Notes: a model not told the origin generated them from the letters alone. Numbered from the stretch's first letter, positions 34,698 to 44,919 are shown. The stretch: DNA of 64,000 bases from Streptomyces sp. NBC_01296 (GCF_035984415.1 NZ_CP130720.1:744001-808000), one strand, 5' to 3'. Made by a program: numbers and translations.

Positions 34698-35915
34698 CTA
34701 CGGCGTCATGGCCTGGCCGCCGATGTCCGCGGCGCCGCCCAGCTGCCCCTGCCACCACGACTCCGCCTCGCGGTGGTCCATCGCGGCCCAGGCGGGTGTC
34801 TGCTCCACCTGGCCCCGGCCGAGGCGGCGGGCCAGGGCTACCATCTCCCGCCCGGCTGCGCCCCGCGCGGCCTGGTACCTGTGCAGCAGCTCGTCCCAGG
34901 TGCCGGCCCGGCGCCAGGCGTCCTCGAACGCGGTGGCGTCCTGGAGGGCCTTGGCCGCCCCGCTGGTGTTGTGCGGGCGGACCACGGTGGCCGCGTCACC
35001 GGCGAGCAGCAGGCGCCCGGCCGTCGTGCGCGCCGTCTCCAGGTCGTAGATCGGCTGGACGAAGGTGTCCGCGGGCTCGGTCAGCGCGATCACCTGCGCC
35101 CAGTACGGCGGGAACTCCCGGTCCAGTAACGCGCCCAGGTGCGCGGTGAGTTCCTCGGTGATCCGCCCCGGCGGGAAGCTCGTCGGGTCGTCGAACGGCA
35201 GCCGCCCGGTCTGCGGGGGCATGGCGTACAGGACCCAGTTCACGCGGGGGCCGTCCGGCCCGGGAATGGGGTAGATGACGCAGCTTCCGCGGCTGAAGCA
35301 GACGGTGGTCACCGCATCGGCGGGCCGGCCGCCGTCGCCGAGCGCCTCCAGCCGCCGGGCGTCGAAGTTCCCGCGCCAGCAGACGTACCCGGCGTAGGCC
35401 GGCCGGGATTCGGGGCAGACCGCCTCGCGGACCACCGAGCGGTACCCGTCGGCGCCGACGACCAGGTCGAACGCCTCGGCGGTGCCCCGTGCCAGCCGTA
35501 CCTCGGCGCGCCCGCCGTCGCCGGCCACGCCCGTCACCGCCGCGCCCTGCCGGTAGACCACCGAAGCCGGTGTCGCCTCGCGCAGGCCTCTCCACAGCAG
35601 ACCCCAGTGGTACGAGTGGAACGGGAACGGCTGCTCCCAGAACACCCTGCCGGCCGGACCGGCCGCCGCGTCGTCCCGGACCACCCAGCTGCGCCGGGTC
35701 AGCCGGTGCGCGGCGATGCCGGCGGGCAGCGCGCCGGTGGCGGTGAGTTCGGCGGCGCGCCCGTCGTGGATGCAGAGCCCGAGTCCGCGGTCCGCGAGCC
35801 GTCCGTGGGTGCGTTCCAGCACCACCACCTCGTCCGCGCCCGCCCGGGCCGCTGCCGACGCCAAGGCGCAGCCCGCAATGCTGCCGCCCACCACCGCGAC
35901 CGTACCGCCTCGCAT
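34698..35915 (-). CDS. FAD-dependent monooxygenase
   Basis: A 405-residue flavoprotein hydroxylase. The FAD motif VAVVGGSIAGCALASAAARAG is at residues 6-26, the DG motif is in LVVGADGYRSVVREAV, and the C-terminal FAD contact is LLLAGDAATVVRPHNTSGAAKALQDA. A His replaces the usual Pro/Gly-rich stretch after GDA. The ATG at 35915 follows GGAGGGAA by six bases, which settles the start over an upstream frame extension. Related enzymes hydroxylate aromatic or polyketide substrates; no biosynthetic genes accompany it. Confidence 0.88.
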   Translation of the reverse strand: MRGGTVAVVGGSIAGCALASAAARAGADEVVVLERTHGRLADRGLGLCIHDGRAAELTATGALPAGIAAHRLTRRSWVVRDDAAAGPAGRVFWEQPFPFHSYHWGLLWRGLREATPASVVYRQGAAVTGVAGDGGRAEVRLARGTAEAFDLVVGADGYRSVVREAVCPESRPAYAGYVCWRGNFDARRLEALGDGGRPADAVTTVCFSRGSCVIYPIPGPDGPRVNWVLYAMPPQTGRLPFDDPTSFPPGRITEELTAHLGALLDREFPPYWAQVIALTEPADTFVQPIYDLETARTTAGRLLLAGDAATVVRPHNTSGAAKALQDATAFEDAWRRAGTWDELLHRYQAARGAAGREMVALARRLGRGQVEQTPAWAAMDHREAESWWQGQLGGAADIGGQAMTP

Positions 35916-36020
35916 ACGAGTTCCCTCCGCGCGCTCTCCCGGGGCCCGCCACCCTACTGGGACTTTCCGGCCGGGGCAGGAGGTTCGTCCGATGCCGGAC
36001 ACCCGGCCGGTGCGCGCCGG

Positions 36021-37661
36021 TCAGTCGGCGAGAGCCGCCGATACGACGGAGCGGGCCTCCTCCTGTACGCGGGTCAGGTGGTCGGGGCCCAGGAAGGATT
36101 CGGCGTAGATCTTGTAGACGTCCTCCGTGCCCGACGGGCGGGCCGCGAACCAGGCGTGCTCCGTCGTGACCTTGATGCCTCCGATGGCGGCCCCGTTCCC
36201 GGGAGCCTCCGTCAGCACCGACGTGACCGGCTCCCCCGCCAGGGTGTCGGCGGTGACCTGCCGGGGTGACAGCCGGCCCAGTACCGCCTTCTCCTCACGG
36301 GTGGCCGGCGCGTCGATGCGGGCGTACGCCGGCTCGCCGAAGCGGGCCGTCAGGCCGGCGTACCGCTCGCTCGGGCTCTGCCCCGTGACCGCCAGCATCT
36401 CCGAGGCCAGCAGGGCCAGGATGATGCCGTCCTTGTCGGTGGTCCACACGGAGCCGTCGCGGCGCAGGAACGAGGCTCCGGCCGATTCCTCGCCGCCGAA
36501 GCCGATGGTGCCCGCGGAGAGTCCGTCGACGAACCACTTGAACCCGACGGGCACCTCCACCAGTTCGCGGCCCAGGTCGGCGGCCACCCGGTCGATCATG
36601 CTCGAGGACACCAGCGTCTTGCCGATGCCCGCAGCCGCCGGCCACTGCCGACGGTGGCCGTAGAGGTACTCGATCGCCGTGGCGAGGTAGTGGTTGGGGT
36701 TCATCAGACCGCCGTCCGGGGTCACGATGCCGTGCCGGTCGGCGTCCGCGTCGTTGCCGGTGGCGATCTGGAACCGGTCCCGGCCCTCGATCAGCGAGGC
36801 CATCGCGTACGGGGAGGAGCAGTCCATCCGGATCTTGCCGTCCCAGTCCAGCGTCATGAACCGCCAGGTGGGGTCGGTGTTCGGGTTGACCACGGTCAGG
36901 TCGAGGCGGTGCTCCTCGGCGATCCGCCCCCAGTACGCCACGGACGCCCCGCCGAGCGGGTCGGCCCCGATGCGCACGCCCGCGGCGCGTACGGCGTCCA
37001 GGTCGAGCACGGACGGCAGGTCGCGCACGTACGTGCCGAGGTAGTCGTACGTACCTGTGGTCGAGGCGGCCGTCGCCCGCGCGAACGGGATCCGCCGGAC
37101 CTCCTTCATGCCGCCGCTGATGATCTCGTTGGCGCGCTCCTGGATCCAGCCGGTCGCCTCGGAGCCGGCGGGCCCGCCGTGCGGCGGGTTGTACTTGAAG
37201 CCGCCGTCCGCGGGCGGGTTGTGCGAGGGGGTGACCACCACTCCGTCGGCCAGGGCCGAGGTGCGACCGCGGTTGTGGGTGAGGATCGCGTGCGAGACCG
37301 CGGGCGTCGGGGTGTAGCCGTCGGCGGCGTCGACGAGCACGGTCACGTCATGGGCGGCGAAGACCTCGAGGGCGGTCACCCGGGCGGGCTCGGACAGGGC
37401 ATGGGTGTCCGCGCCGAGGAACAGGGGGCCGTCGATGCCCTGCTGGGCCCGGTACTCGCAGATCGCCTGGCTGGTCGCGGCGATGTGGTCCTCGTTGAAG
37501 GCCGTGGCGAGGGAGGAGCCGCGGTGTCCCGAGGTGCCGAAGGCGACCCGCTGGCCGGGATCCGCCGGATCGGGGTGCAGGGCGTAGTACGCGGTCACCA
37601 GCCGGGCCACGTCGACCAGGTCCTCCGGGCGCGCCTGCTGCCCCGCTCTTTCGTTGAGCAT
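36021..37661 (-). CDS. pgm: phosphoglucomutase (alpha-D-glucose phosphate-specific)
   Basis: A 546-residue phosphohexomutase. The active-site phosphoserine is S146 in [10 protein letters not shown], the N-terminal [13 protein letters not shown] loop is at 38-50, the metal-binding loop is [13 protein letters not shown], the sugar-specificity loop is [12 protein letters not shown] and the phosphate loop is [14 protein letters not shown] near the C-terminus. It interconverts glucose-1-phosphate and glucose-6-phosphate, linking glycolysis to glycogen and cell-wall sugar nucleotides. The gene is monocistronic and the 228 bases upstream (37662-37889), shared with the divergent amidohydrolase gene, carry both promoters. 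Confidence 0.95.
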   Translation of the reverse strand: MLNERAGQQARPEDLVDVARLVTAYYALHPDPADPGQRVAFGTSGHRGSSLATAFNEDHIAATSQAICEYRAQQGIDGPLFLGADTHALSEPARVTALEVFAAHDVTVLVDAADGYTPTPAVSHAILTHNRGRTSALADGVVVTPSHNPPADGGFKYNPPHGGPAGSEATGWIQERANEIISGGMKEVRRIPFARATAASTTGTYDYLGTYVRDLPSVLDLDAVRAAGVRIGADPLGGASVAYWGRIAEEHRLDLTVVNPNTDPTWRFMTLDWDGKIRMDCSSPYAMASLIEGRDRFQIATGNDADADRHGIVTPDGGLMNPNHYLATAIEYLYGHRRQWPAAAGIGKTLVSSSMIDRVAADLGRELVEVPVGFKWFVDGLSAGTIGFGGEESAGASFLRRDGSVWTTDKDGIILALLASEMLAVTGQSPSERYAGLTARFGEPAYARIDAPATREEKAVLGRLSPRQVTADTLAGEPVTSVLTEAPGNGAAIGGIKVTTEHAWFAARPSGTEDVYKIYAESFLGPDHLTRVQEEARSVVSAALAD

Positions 37662-37889
37662 CCGCCCATTCCTCCGTAGTGGATCCGAACTGAATCAAAG
37701 AGAACAACCGTGGTCATTGTGTCGCCCCCTGAACGTGCCCGCACCGCCGCGTCGCCACTCGGCCCGCACCTGTGCGCCCGGTCACGCGGCCCTCCGGTGT
37801 CTTGCGGGTGACCGCGGGGCCGGCCGGTCGTTGAGTCCGGCGGCGCAAACCCCGGCCCCCGAACCCCGACTGCGGAGACGTGGCAGCTG

Positions 37890-40800
37890 ATGAATGCCCC
37901 CTACGGCATCGACCCGCGCACCCTGTCCCGCCGCCGGCTGCTCGCGGCAGCGGGCGCCGTCGGCGCGGCGGAGCTCCTCGGGGCGGGACCCTCGGCAGCG
38001 GCCCGAACCGGCAGTCCGCCGGCCGCGCCCGCACCGTTGTCCTTCACGGCGGCGACGAACGGCGCGGCGAGCCTGTCTCCGGGCGGGGACCGGCTGATCG
38101 CCGAGATCCACAACGTGCTGTGGTCGGTGCCGGCTTCCGGGGGCGACGCCGTGCCGCTCACCGCAGCGGCGCTGGAGGCGAACCGGCCCGTGCACTCCCC
38201 CGACGGCGCGTCGGTGGCCTTCTGCGCCTTCGGCAGCGGCACCTACCACGTCTGGACCATGCGCCCCGACGGAACCGGGCTGCGGCAGCGCACCGAGGGC
38301 CCGTTCGACCACCGCGGGCCGGCCTGGTCGCCCGACGGGACGCGCCTCGCGTTCACTTCCGAGCGCGCCGGGGATCCGGTGGGCGGGGCCCCGTACCGGA
38401 TCCACGTGCTGGAGCTGGCGAGTGGCGCCGTCACCCGGATGACCGGCCGGGCCGGGCAGGACGGGCCCCTGCAAGGCGGTGCCTGGGAGGACTTCGACCC
38501 CACGTGGTCGCCGGACGGGGAGCGGATCCTGTTCGTCCGGGCGACGGTGACGGCCGCCGCGACCGGGCCCCGGGCGGATGCGCGGACCATCGCCTCCGTC
38601 CCCGCGGACGGCTCGGGTCCGGTCACCGTCGCCTTCACCGAGCAGGAACCGGCGGCGCAGCTCCTGGCCCCGGCGGTGGCGCCGGACGGCCGGCGTACGG
38701 CCTGGCTGCGGACCACGCCCCCGCCGAACGCCTCCTGCGTCCTCGTCGTCGACGGCCGGCCGGTCCCCGTCACCGGGGATGTCGCAGCCCAGCCGCCGCG
38801 TTGGACGGCCGCCGGGGAGCTGCTGGTCACGGTCGACGGCCGGTTCACCCTCGTCCGGCCGCAGCAGCCGCAGGCGCTCCGGACGATCCCCTTCCGCGCA
38901 CGGGTGGCGGCGGACCGTCCGCGCTACCGGACCAAGCAGTACGACCTCGGCGGCGAAAGCCGCGTGCGCCCGGTCCGGGGCATTCATCTTCCCGCGCTGT
39001 CCCCTGACGGACGGTACGTCGCCTTCGCCGCCCTGAACACGCTGTGGCTCGGCAGCACCTCGGGCGGCCGCCCGCCCCGGCGGCTGCGCCGGGCGGCCCC
39101 CACCCGCTACCTGCTCGCCCCCTCGTGGGCGCCCGACGGGCGGTCCCTGCTGTACTGCGAGGACCGCGACGGACTGATGGCCGTGCACCGGCAGGATCTC
39201 GCCACGGGTGCCGAGAGCACGGTCGCGACCGGCGGCCGGGTCTTCCCCGCGCTGTCGCCCGACGGGCGGCGGCTCGCCTGCCTCGATCTGGTCGGGCGGC
39301 TCCTCGTACGCGACCTGGCCGGCGGCACGGAGCGCGTCCTCGCCGCGCCGCTCGGCGGGGGCGGACTGCCGGGCCGGCCCAGTTGGTCGCCCGACGGCTC
39401 CCGGATCGCCCTGTGTGACCGCAATCGGCTCAACATGCGGTTCAGGGAGGGCTACAACCTGATCCGGGTGGTCGACGCGGCGTCGGGCTCCGACCGGCTC
39501 CATCCCGTCGCCCCCCATGCCTCCGTGGCCGACCGGTACGACAGCGGGCCGGTCTGGTCGCCCGACGGCCGCTTCATGGCGGTGATCGTGGAATCCGCAC
39601 TGTGCCTGCTGCCGGTCGCGCCCGACGGCTCCCCCCGGGGTGCCCTGCGCACCCTGACGGCCGAACCCGCCGACCATCCCTCGTGGTCCGGTGACTCGAA
39701 GACCCTGCTGTACCTCTCGGGCACACGGCTGCGCCTCATCGGCGTGGACGGCGGATCGCCGAGGACCGTGCGCCTGACGCTCGACCAGCGCCGGCCCACG
39801 CCGCCCGACACCGTGGTGCACGCCGGGCGGCTGTGGGACGGTACGGGCGAGACGGTGCGGGAGGACGTGGACGTCCTCGTCCGCTCCGGACGCATCGCCG
39901 CCGTCGAACCCCACCGCGCGTCCCGGGTGTCGGCACCGGGCGGCGCCCGGTACGTCGATGCCTCTGCCCGGACGGTCGTCCCGGGCCTGTGGGACACCCA
40001 CACCCACCCGTGGCAGAGCACGTACGGGGGCCGCCAGAGCGTGGGCCAGCTGACGTACGGGATCACGACCGCCGTCTCGCTCGGCGGGTTCGCGTACGAA
40101 CAGGCCCGGATCCGCGAGGCCGTGGCGTCCGGGCAGCTCGCCGGGCCGCGGCTGCTGACCAGCGGCGAGCTCCTCGACGGGGCGCGCGTCGCGTACAGCA
40201 TGGGGCGCGCGCACCGCACGGCGGAGGGTCTGCGCCGGTCCTTGGAGCGGGGCGCCGCGCTCGACTGGGATTTCGTCAAGACCTATGTGCGGGCCCCGTT
40301 CTGGGTGATGGAGCAGGCCGCCCGGTTCGCCCACGACCGGCTCGGGGTCCGGTGCGGAAGCCACCTGGCCTCCCTGGCCATGCCGTCGGGCCAGGATCTG
40401 ACCACCCATCTGCAGGCCACCGAACGCGCCGAGGCGGGGCACGTGCTCACCGCCTCCGGCTGTTCCCACCAGGACGTGAGCGAGATCTACGGCGGGGGCG
40501 ACGGGCGGCTCGCGATGATCGCCACCCCGTTCGCGGCCACCGCACTGATCGGGGCCGATCCGGGCCTGGCCGACGACCGGCGGGTCACGGCCGTCATGGC
40601 GCCCTGGGACGCCGATCTGGTGCGCCGGTCCGCCGCGGCCGCCCCGACGGCCGCCCAGTTGGCGACGCTGCGCAGGGAGACCGACATCTACCGGAGGCTG
40701 CTGGCCGCGGGAGGCCTGGTCGCCCTCGGCACGGACGCGCCGCTGGTCCCGGTCGGGCTCTCCTTGCACCTGGGCCTGAGGGCCCTGCACCGGGGCGGGC

Positions 40801-41147
40801 TGTCCCCGGCCGAGGCCCTGCGCACGGTGACCGTCCTGCCGGCCCGGCTCTTCGGCCTCGGCGACGAACTCGGCACGGTGCGGCCCGGCAGGATCGCCGA
40901 CCTGACGATCGTGGACGGGGACCCGTTCACGGACTTCGACACCCTGGTCCGCACCTCCGGCGTCCTCAGAGGCGGCGTACCGCACACGACCGAAGAGCTC
41001 GTGGCCGCCTGTGCCCCGTTGACCGAAGCCCCGGCGACCGGCACCCCCGCGGCCGGCGGCCCGGCCCACCGGCAGGCCGAACCCGTGGACTGGCTCGGCG
41101 AACGGCACCTGATGCTCCGCGACGGCTGCTGTCACGCCACCGGGTAG
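37890..41147 (+). CDS. Tat-exported amidohydrolase fused to a TolB-like beta-propeller
   Basis: A 1085-residue exported protein. Residues 11-24 (TLSRRRLLAAAGAVG) form a twin-arginine signal. A propeller follows with repeated PD40 units (SPDGASVAF, WSPDGTRLAF, WSPDGERILF, LSPDGRYVAF, WAPDGRSLLY, LSPDGRRLAC, WSPDGSRIAL) to about residue 620. From about 640 on it is a metal-dependent amidohydrolase with DTHTHPW (first metal His pair), a later RCGSHLAS, SGCSHQDVSE and the metal Asp in LGTDAPL. Such propeller-hydrolases are usually imidazolonepropionase- or prolidase-like; the substrate is unknown. It converges on the MFS gene with one base between the stops. Confidence 0.85.
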   Translation: MNAPYGIDPRTLSRRRLLAAAGAVGAAELLGAGPSAAARTGSPPAAPAPLSFTAATNGAASLSPGGDRLIAEIHNVLWSVPASGGDAVPLTAAALEANRPVHSPDGASVAFCAFGSGTYHVWTMRPDGTGLRQRTEGPFDHRGPAWSPDGTRLAFTSERAGDPVGGAPYRIHVLELASGAVTRMTGRAGQDGPLQGGAWEDFDPTWSPDGERILFVRATVTAAATGPRADARTIASVPADGSGPVTVAFTEQEPAAQLLAPAVAPDGRRTAWLRTTPPPNASCVLVVDGRPVPVTGDVAAQPPRWTAAGELLVTVDGRFTLVRPQQPQALRTIPFRARVAADRPRYRTKQYDLGGESRVRPVRGIHLPALSPDGRYVAFAALNTLWLGSTSGGRPPRRLRRAAPTRYLLAPSWAPDGRSLLYCEDRDGLMAVHRQDLATGAESTVATGGRVFPALSPDGRRLACLDLVGRLLVRDLAGGTERVLAAPLGGGGLPGRPSWSPDGSRIALCDRNRLNMRFREGYNLIRVVDAASGSDRLHPVAPHASVADRYDSGPVWSPDGRFMAVIVESALCLLPVAPDGSPRGALRTLTAEPADHPSWSGDSKTLLYLSGTRLRLIGVDGGSPRTVRLTLDQRRPTPPDTVVHAGRLWDGTGETVREDVDVLVRSGRIAAVEPHRASRVSAPGGARYVDASARTVVPGLWDTHTHPWQSTYGGRQSVGQLTYGITTAVSLGGFAYEQARIREAVASGQLAGPRLLTSGELLDGARVAYSMGRAHRTAEGLRRSLERGAALDWDFVKTYVRAPFWVMEQAARFAHDRLGVRCGSHLASLAMPSGQDLTTHLQATERAEAGHVLTASGCSHQDVSEIYGGGDGRLAMIATPFAATALIGADPGLADDRRVTAVMAPWDADLVRRSAAAAPTAAQLATLRRETDIYRRLLAAGGLVALGTDAPLVPVGLSLHLGLRALHRGGLSPAEALRTVTVLPARLFGLGDELGTVRPGRIADLTIVDGDPFTDFDTLVRTSGVLRGGVPHTTEELVAACAPLTEAPATGTPAAGGPAHRQAEPVDWLGERHLMLRDGCCHATG

Positions 41148-41148
41148 G

Positions 41149-42597
41149 TCAGCCGCCCGGGCGGCGCCGCGCGAGCGTACGGCCTCCCACCGTGAGGGCG
41201 ATCGCGGCGACGATCAGCGTCGCCGCGACGGCCAACGTGATCCGCATCCCGTGGGCCACGGCCTCGGGCTGCGCCGTCGTGACGTCGGTCGTGGCCGATG
41301 CGAGCGCGAACACGGCGCCCATCACGGATGCGCCCGTGACGAGCCCCAGGTTGCGGGAGAGGTTGAGCACTCCGGAGATGACGCCCCGCTGGTCCGGGCC
41401 GACGTCTGCCATGACGGCGGTGTTGTTGGCCGTCTGGAACACCGCGTAGCCGGCGGTGGTGACCACGAGCGGGACGATGTAGCCGGCCACTCCGAGCGTC
41501 ACCGACGTGAGGGACAGGGCGCCGCAGCCCACGGCCACGCCCGAGAGCCCGGCGACGGTCATGCGCCGGGCGCCGAAGCGGTCCGCGATACGGCCGGCCG
41601 GCACACCGGTCAGCGCGGCGACGAGCGGACCGACCGACAGGACGAGTCCCACCAGGGCCTCGCCGAGCCCGAGCGCACGCGAGAGGTAGAACGGCCCGAC
41701 CACCAGCGTCGTCATCATCACGGTGGAGACGAGCCCGCTCGTACAGAGGCTCGCGCTCAGCAGCGGATCCCGGAACACGGCCAACCGGATCAGTGGGGAT
41801 GCCACTCTCGCCTCGGCCCGTACGAACAGGCCCACTCCGAGGGCGGCGGCCGCCAGGAGAGCTGTGTTGAGCGGACCGAAACTGCCGCGCCCCACGGTCA
41901 TGGCCAGGGCATAGGCCCCGAGCGTCAGCGCGAGGAGCAGCGTGCCGACGTGGTCGAAGCGGCCCCGGTCGGCCTTCGCGCCCTGCTCGTCGACGGGCAG
42001 GTGGCGGTGGGCCAGGACGAGTGCGAGGACGCCCAGCGGCGCATTGACGAGGAAGATCGCCCGCCAGCCCGGTCCGGCGAGCAGCAGACCGCCGAGCGAG
42101 GGGCCGAGGGCCGTGCCGATCGAGGACATGGTGCCGAGCAGCCCCATGGCGCTGCCGGTCCTCTCCTTCGGTACGGTCTCGCCGACGAACGCCATGGTCA
42201 GGGCCATCATGGTGGCCGCGCCGAGGCCTTGCGCGGCCCGGGCGGCGATCAGCAGCCAGAGCGTGGGGGCGAGGCCGCACAGCACCGAGGCCGCCGTGAA
42301 CAGGGAGATCCCTGACAGGAGCAGCCTGCGGCGGCCGATCATGTCACCGAGCCGGCCGACGCTGACGATCAGGGTGGTGATGGCAAGGAGATAGGCGAGG
42401 ACGATCCACTGGACCTGCTGGAACGAGGCGCTGAACACCTGCGCCAGCGTCGGCAGGCCGACGTTGGCGGTGCTGGTGCCGAGCGAGGACAGCAACATGG
42501 ACAGGGACAGGCCGGCGAGCGCCCACCGGACCGAAGCCGTCTTCCCTCCGGCGCTCCCGGCCGGCGCCTCGACGCGCCCTGCGTCGAGGCGCTTCAC
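41149..42597 (-). CDS. MFS drug transporter, DHA2 (EmrB/QacA) type
   Basis: A 482-residue protein with about 14 membrane helices. Drug:H+ antiporter motifs are visible: VGRLGDMIGRRRLLL (motif A), ARAAQGLGAAT (motif B) and LGPSLGGLLLAGPGWRAIFLVNAPLG (motif C region). It would export a hydrophobic compound in exchange for protons. The start is GTG at 42597, overlapping the stop of the methyltransferase gene upstream (GTGA), so the two are translated together and may modify and export the same compound. Confidence 0.9.
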   Translation of the reverse strand: MKRLDAGRVEAPAGSAGGKTASVRWALAGLSLSMLLSSLGTSTANVGLPTLAQVFSASFQQVQWIVLAYLLAITTLIVSVGRLGDMIGRRRLLLSGISLFTAASVLCGLAPTLWLLIAARAAQGLGAATMMALTMAFVGETVPKERTGSAMGLLGTMSSIGTALGPSLGGLLLAGPGWRAIFLVNAPLGVLALVLAHRHLPVDEQGAKADRGRFDHVGTLLLALTLGAYALAMTVGRGSFGPLNTALLAAAALGVGLFVRAEARVASPLIRLAVFRDPLLSASLCTSGLVSTVMMTTLVVGPFYLSRALGLGEALVGLVLSVGPLVAALTGVPAGRIADRFGARRMTVAGLSGVAVGCGALSLTSVTLGVAGYIVPLVVTTAGYAVFQTANNTAVMADVGPDQRGVISGVLNLSRNLGLVTGASVMGAVFALASATTDVTTAQPEAVAHGMRITLAVAATLIVAAIALTVGGRTLARRRPGG

Positions 42598-43553
42598 CGT
42601 GCTCTGCGTTCGTCATCGGCCGCGCGCACGCCGGTGAAGACCGTGGTGGCGGACAGGAGGAAGGCGTCGGGCCGGTGCAGGATGCCCTGCTCCGCCTCGG
42701 GATCGAGCAGCACGTCGAGCGTGCCGAGGTCGTCCGCGGTCAGGAGGTCGCTCGCGTTGTCCCGCAGCCGGGTCAGCTGGGCGTGCAGGAAGGTGCGGGC
42801 CGTCCCGCCCAGGGGGGCCGGCAGGTCGAGGAGGTACGTGAAGCCGCCGACGCCGGTGAGCCCGGCGCGGCGGAGCATCGCGGGCCAGTCCTCGACGACG
42901 GGGACGCTGCCGGGGAGCTCGGCGCGCATCCTCGCGAACGAGTGCTCCTGGACGGCGTCGAGCCGGGTCTGCAGACCGGGGGCGCCGATCGCGATGTCGC
43001 GCGGGAGGAAGCGCATCGGCAGGCCGCCTTCGGCCACGGCGAGCAGCCCGCCGGGCCTCAGCAGAGCGGTGAGTGCGTTCAGCGCGCCCTGCTGATCGCC
43101 GAGGTGGTGCACGGTCTTGCTGCTCCAGATCAGATCCGCCGTGCCGAGGCCGCGGTCCGTCCCCTGTCCGTCTGCGCCGTGCAGGCCCTCGGGCAGTTCC
43201 GCGTGCCGTACGGTCACCCTGCCGCCGAGTCCGAGCCGCTCGGCGCGGGCCGAGGTGCGCTCCAGCAGCACGGGGGCGCCGTCCACGGCGACGGTCTCGG
43301 CCCCTGCGAAGGCTTCGGCGAGGACACAGGTCATCACGCCCGGCCCGCTGCCGATGTCGAGGATCCGCCGGACCTCCGCCCCGGGGCCGAGCAGTTCGCC
43401 CAGGCGGTCCGCCGTCCGGTGGAGGACCGGGAGCTGCAGTTCGCCGCCGTTCTCCAGGTGGGCGGCCATAGCGTCCCAGTCGATGTCGGCGGCGTGGTGT
43501 CCGTGACCAGGCCCGTGTCCATGACCGGGTCGGGAATCACTGTGTGGGTTCAT
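42594..43553 (-). CDS. SAM-dependent methyltransferase with His-rich N-terminus
   Basis: A 319-residue methyltransferase. A Gly/His run (PGHGHGPGHGHH, residues 10-21) precedes the domain, which could bind metal or be plain low complexity. The SAM site is RRILDIGSGPGVMTCVLAEAF with VAVDGAPVLLERT, and a catalytic-region helix is IWSSKTVHHLGDQ. ATG 43553 is taken as start because it gives the shortest protein with the full domain. It is divergent from the XRE-cupin regulator, 77 bases away, and coupled to the drug transporter downstream. Confidence 0.82.
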   Translation of the reverse strand: MNPHSDSRPGHGHGPGHGHHAADIDWDAMAAHLENGGELQLPVLHRTADRLGELLGPGAEVRRILDIGSGPGVMTCVLAEAFAGAETVAVDGAPVLLERTSARAERLGLGGRVTVRHAELPEGLHGADGQGTDRGLGTADLIWSSKTVHHLGDQQGALNALTALLRPGGLLAVAEGGLPMRFLPRDIAIGAPGLQTRLDAVQEHSFARMRAELPGSVPVVEDWPAMLRRAGLTGVGGFTYLLDLPAPLGGTARTFLHAQLTRLRDNASDLLTADDLGTLDVLLDPEAEQGILHRPDAFLLSATTVFTGVRAADDERRAR

Positions 43554-43630
43554 GCCGGGGAGCCTGCCCCCGCGGCCCCGTGGTGACAACTCTTGTTGCC
43601 GTTTCCGGGACAGCGGGGTGGAATGCCTCC

Positions 43631-44290
43631 ATGGACACCCCATCCGACACCCCGTCCGGCACCCCGTCCGACACCCCGTCCCACGCACCATCCGACGCGC
43701 CGTCGGACACTCCGCCGCTGCCGTACCGGGCGGTCCTGGACGAGGTCGGCCCCCGGCTCAAACGGCTGCGTGCCCAGCGCGGCCTCACCCTGGCCGCGCT
43801 CTCCGAGGCGACCGGCATCTCCAAGAGCACCCTGTCCCGGCTGGAGTCCGGGCAGCGCCGCCCCAGCCTGGAACTGCTGCTGCCGCTGGCCGGTGCGTAC
43901 CACGTACCCCTGGACGACCTGGTCGGCGCCCCCGAAGTGGGCGATCCCCGGGTCCGGCTGACGCCCCGTAAGCTGCCGAACGGTGGTTCGTTCGTCCCGC
44001 TGTCCCGGGGCCCGGGCCCCCTCCAGGCGTACAAGATGGTCATCTCCGACCGGGGTGCCGAGCCGGACCTGCGTACGCACGAGGGCTACGAGTGGATGTA
44101 CGTGCTGGAGGGCCGGCTCCGGCTGGTGCTCGCCGAGCACGATCTGGTCCTCGGCCCCGGGGAGGTGGCCGAGTTCGACACCCGGCTGCCCCACTGGTTC
44201 AGCAGCGCCGACGGGCGGCCCGTCGAGATCCTCAGCCTCTTCGGGAGACAGGGCGAGCGCATGCACGTCCGCGCCAAGCCCCTCGGCTGA
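43631..44290 (+). CDS. XRE-family regulator with cupin domain
   Basis: A 219-residue regulator. Residues 1-30 are a repetitive DTPS/GTPS/HAPS tail encoded by degenerate 12-15 bp repeats and probably disordered. The helix-turn-helix (about 40-95) is RLKRLRAQRGLTLAALSEATGISKSTLSRLESGQRRPSLELLL, and the C-terminal cupin (about 125-205) has HEGYEWMYVLEGRLRLVL and LGPGEVAEFDTRLPHWF, with His/Glu positions able to bind a metal or ligand. It likely controls the divergent methyltransferase-MFS operon. A short inverted element ACAACTCTTGTTG lies between them at 43589-43601. Confidence 0.87.
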   Translation: MDTPSDTPSGTPSDTPSHAPSDAPSDTPPLPYRAVLDEVGPRLKRLRAQRGLTLAALSEATGISKSTLSRLESGQRRPSLELLLPLAGAYHVPLDDLVGAPEVGDPRVRLTPRKLPNGGSFVPLSRGPGPLQAYKMVISDRGAEPDLRTHEGYEWMYVLEGRLRLVLAEHDLVLGPGEVAEFDTRLPHWFSSADGRPVEILSLFGRQGERMHVRAKPLG

Positions 44291-44303
44291 CGGCGGCCGG
44301 GGC

Positions 44304-44855
44304 CTATTCGTTGACCAGGACCGGGAGGGAGAGGACGGCGCTCGACGGGGTCCCGGTGAGCTGCTCCGCGGGCACGGTGAAGTCGATCCCGTTGCCGGCC
44401 GCGCGCGGGCCGTCGTGGTGGTCGCCTGCGGGCGCGTCCGCGCCTTCCTCCTGGTAGCGGAAGGTACCCGTCCCCAGCAGCCGGCCGTCCGCGTCGTAGT
44501 ACGCGGCGCGCAGCTCCAGGCTCAGTACGTCGCTGACGTCGGAGGTGATGGCCAGGTGCCCGGTGATGCCCGGCTTCCCGGTGGGTGCGAGCGTGAGCGC
44601 CGTCAGTTGCACCCGGTCGGTGAACGGGCCCGGCTCGACGCGGATTTCACCCGGCGAGGCGGGCGGGACGAGGACGGCCGCCGGTGCGGGTGCGCCGCTC
44701 GGCGCGGGCATCGCGACCGGGGCGGCGGAACCGGCCGGCTTCCCGGCGCCGCCCCGGGCGCCGTCGGCCTGCGTACCGCCGGAGCAGCCGGCGGCGAGGA
44801 CGAGGAAGGCGGTGGCGGCCAGCGCGGCGGCCGCTCCGCGGGGGAGGTTTCTCAT
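44304..44855 (-). CDS. secreted lipoprotein of unknown function
   Basis: A 183-residue protein with a lipoprotein signal: hydrophobic stretch then LVLAAGC at residues 18-24, so Cys24 should be lipidated. A Pro/Ala/Gly-rich linker (about 25-65) leads to a beta-rich domain (GEIRVEPGPFTDRVQLTALTLAP, AITSDVSDVLSLELRAAYYDADGRLLG) that resembles small extracellular Ig-like folds. AGGAG lies seven bases before the ATG. It follows the alkaline phosphatase gene on the same strand after 64 bases and may be cotranscribed. Confidence 0.78.
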   Translation of the reverse strand: MRNLPRGAAAALAATAFLVLAAGCSGGTQADGARGGAGKPAGSAAPVAMPAPSGAPAPAAVLVPPASPGEIRVEPGPFTDRVQLTALTLAPTGKPGITGHLAITSDVSDVLSLELRAAYYDADGRLLGTGTFRYQEEGADAPAGDHHDGPRAAGNGIDFTVPAEQLTGTPSSAVLSLPVLVNE

Positions 44856-44919
44856 CGGTACGCTCCTGAAAGGGCCGGGGCCGGAGGGACCTGCCCTCCC
44901 GGCCCCGGCTGCCCGAAGG

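Noticed and set aside
37782..41135. 1117-codon minus-strand open frame opposite the amidohydrolase
   Set aside because: Same reason; the plus strand has a Tat signal, propeller repeats and catalytic motifs.
43589..43601. Operator ACAACTCTTGTTG for the XRE regulator
   Set aside because: Arms are only four bases (CAAC/GTTG); noted in the gene entry but not strong enough to list as a site.
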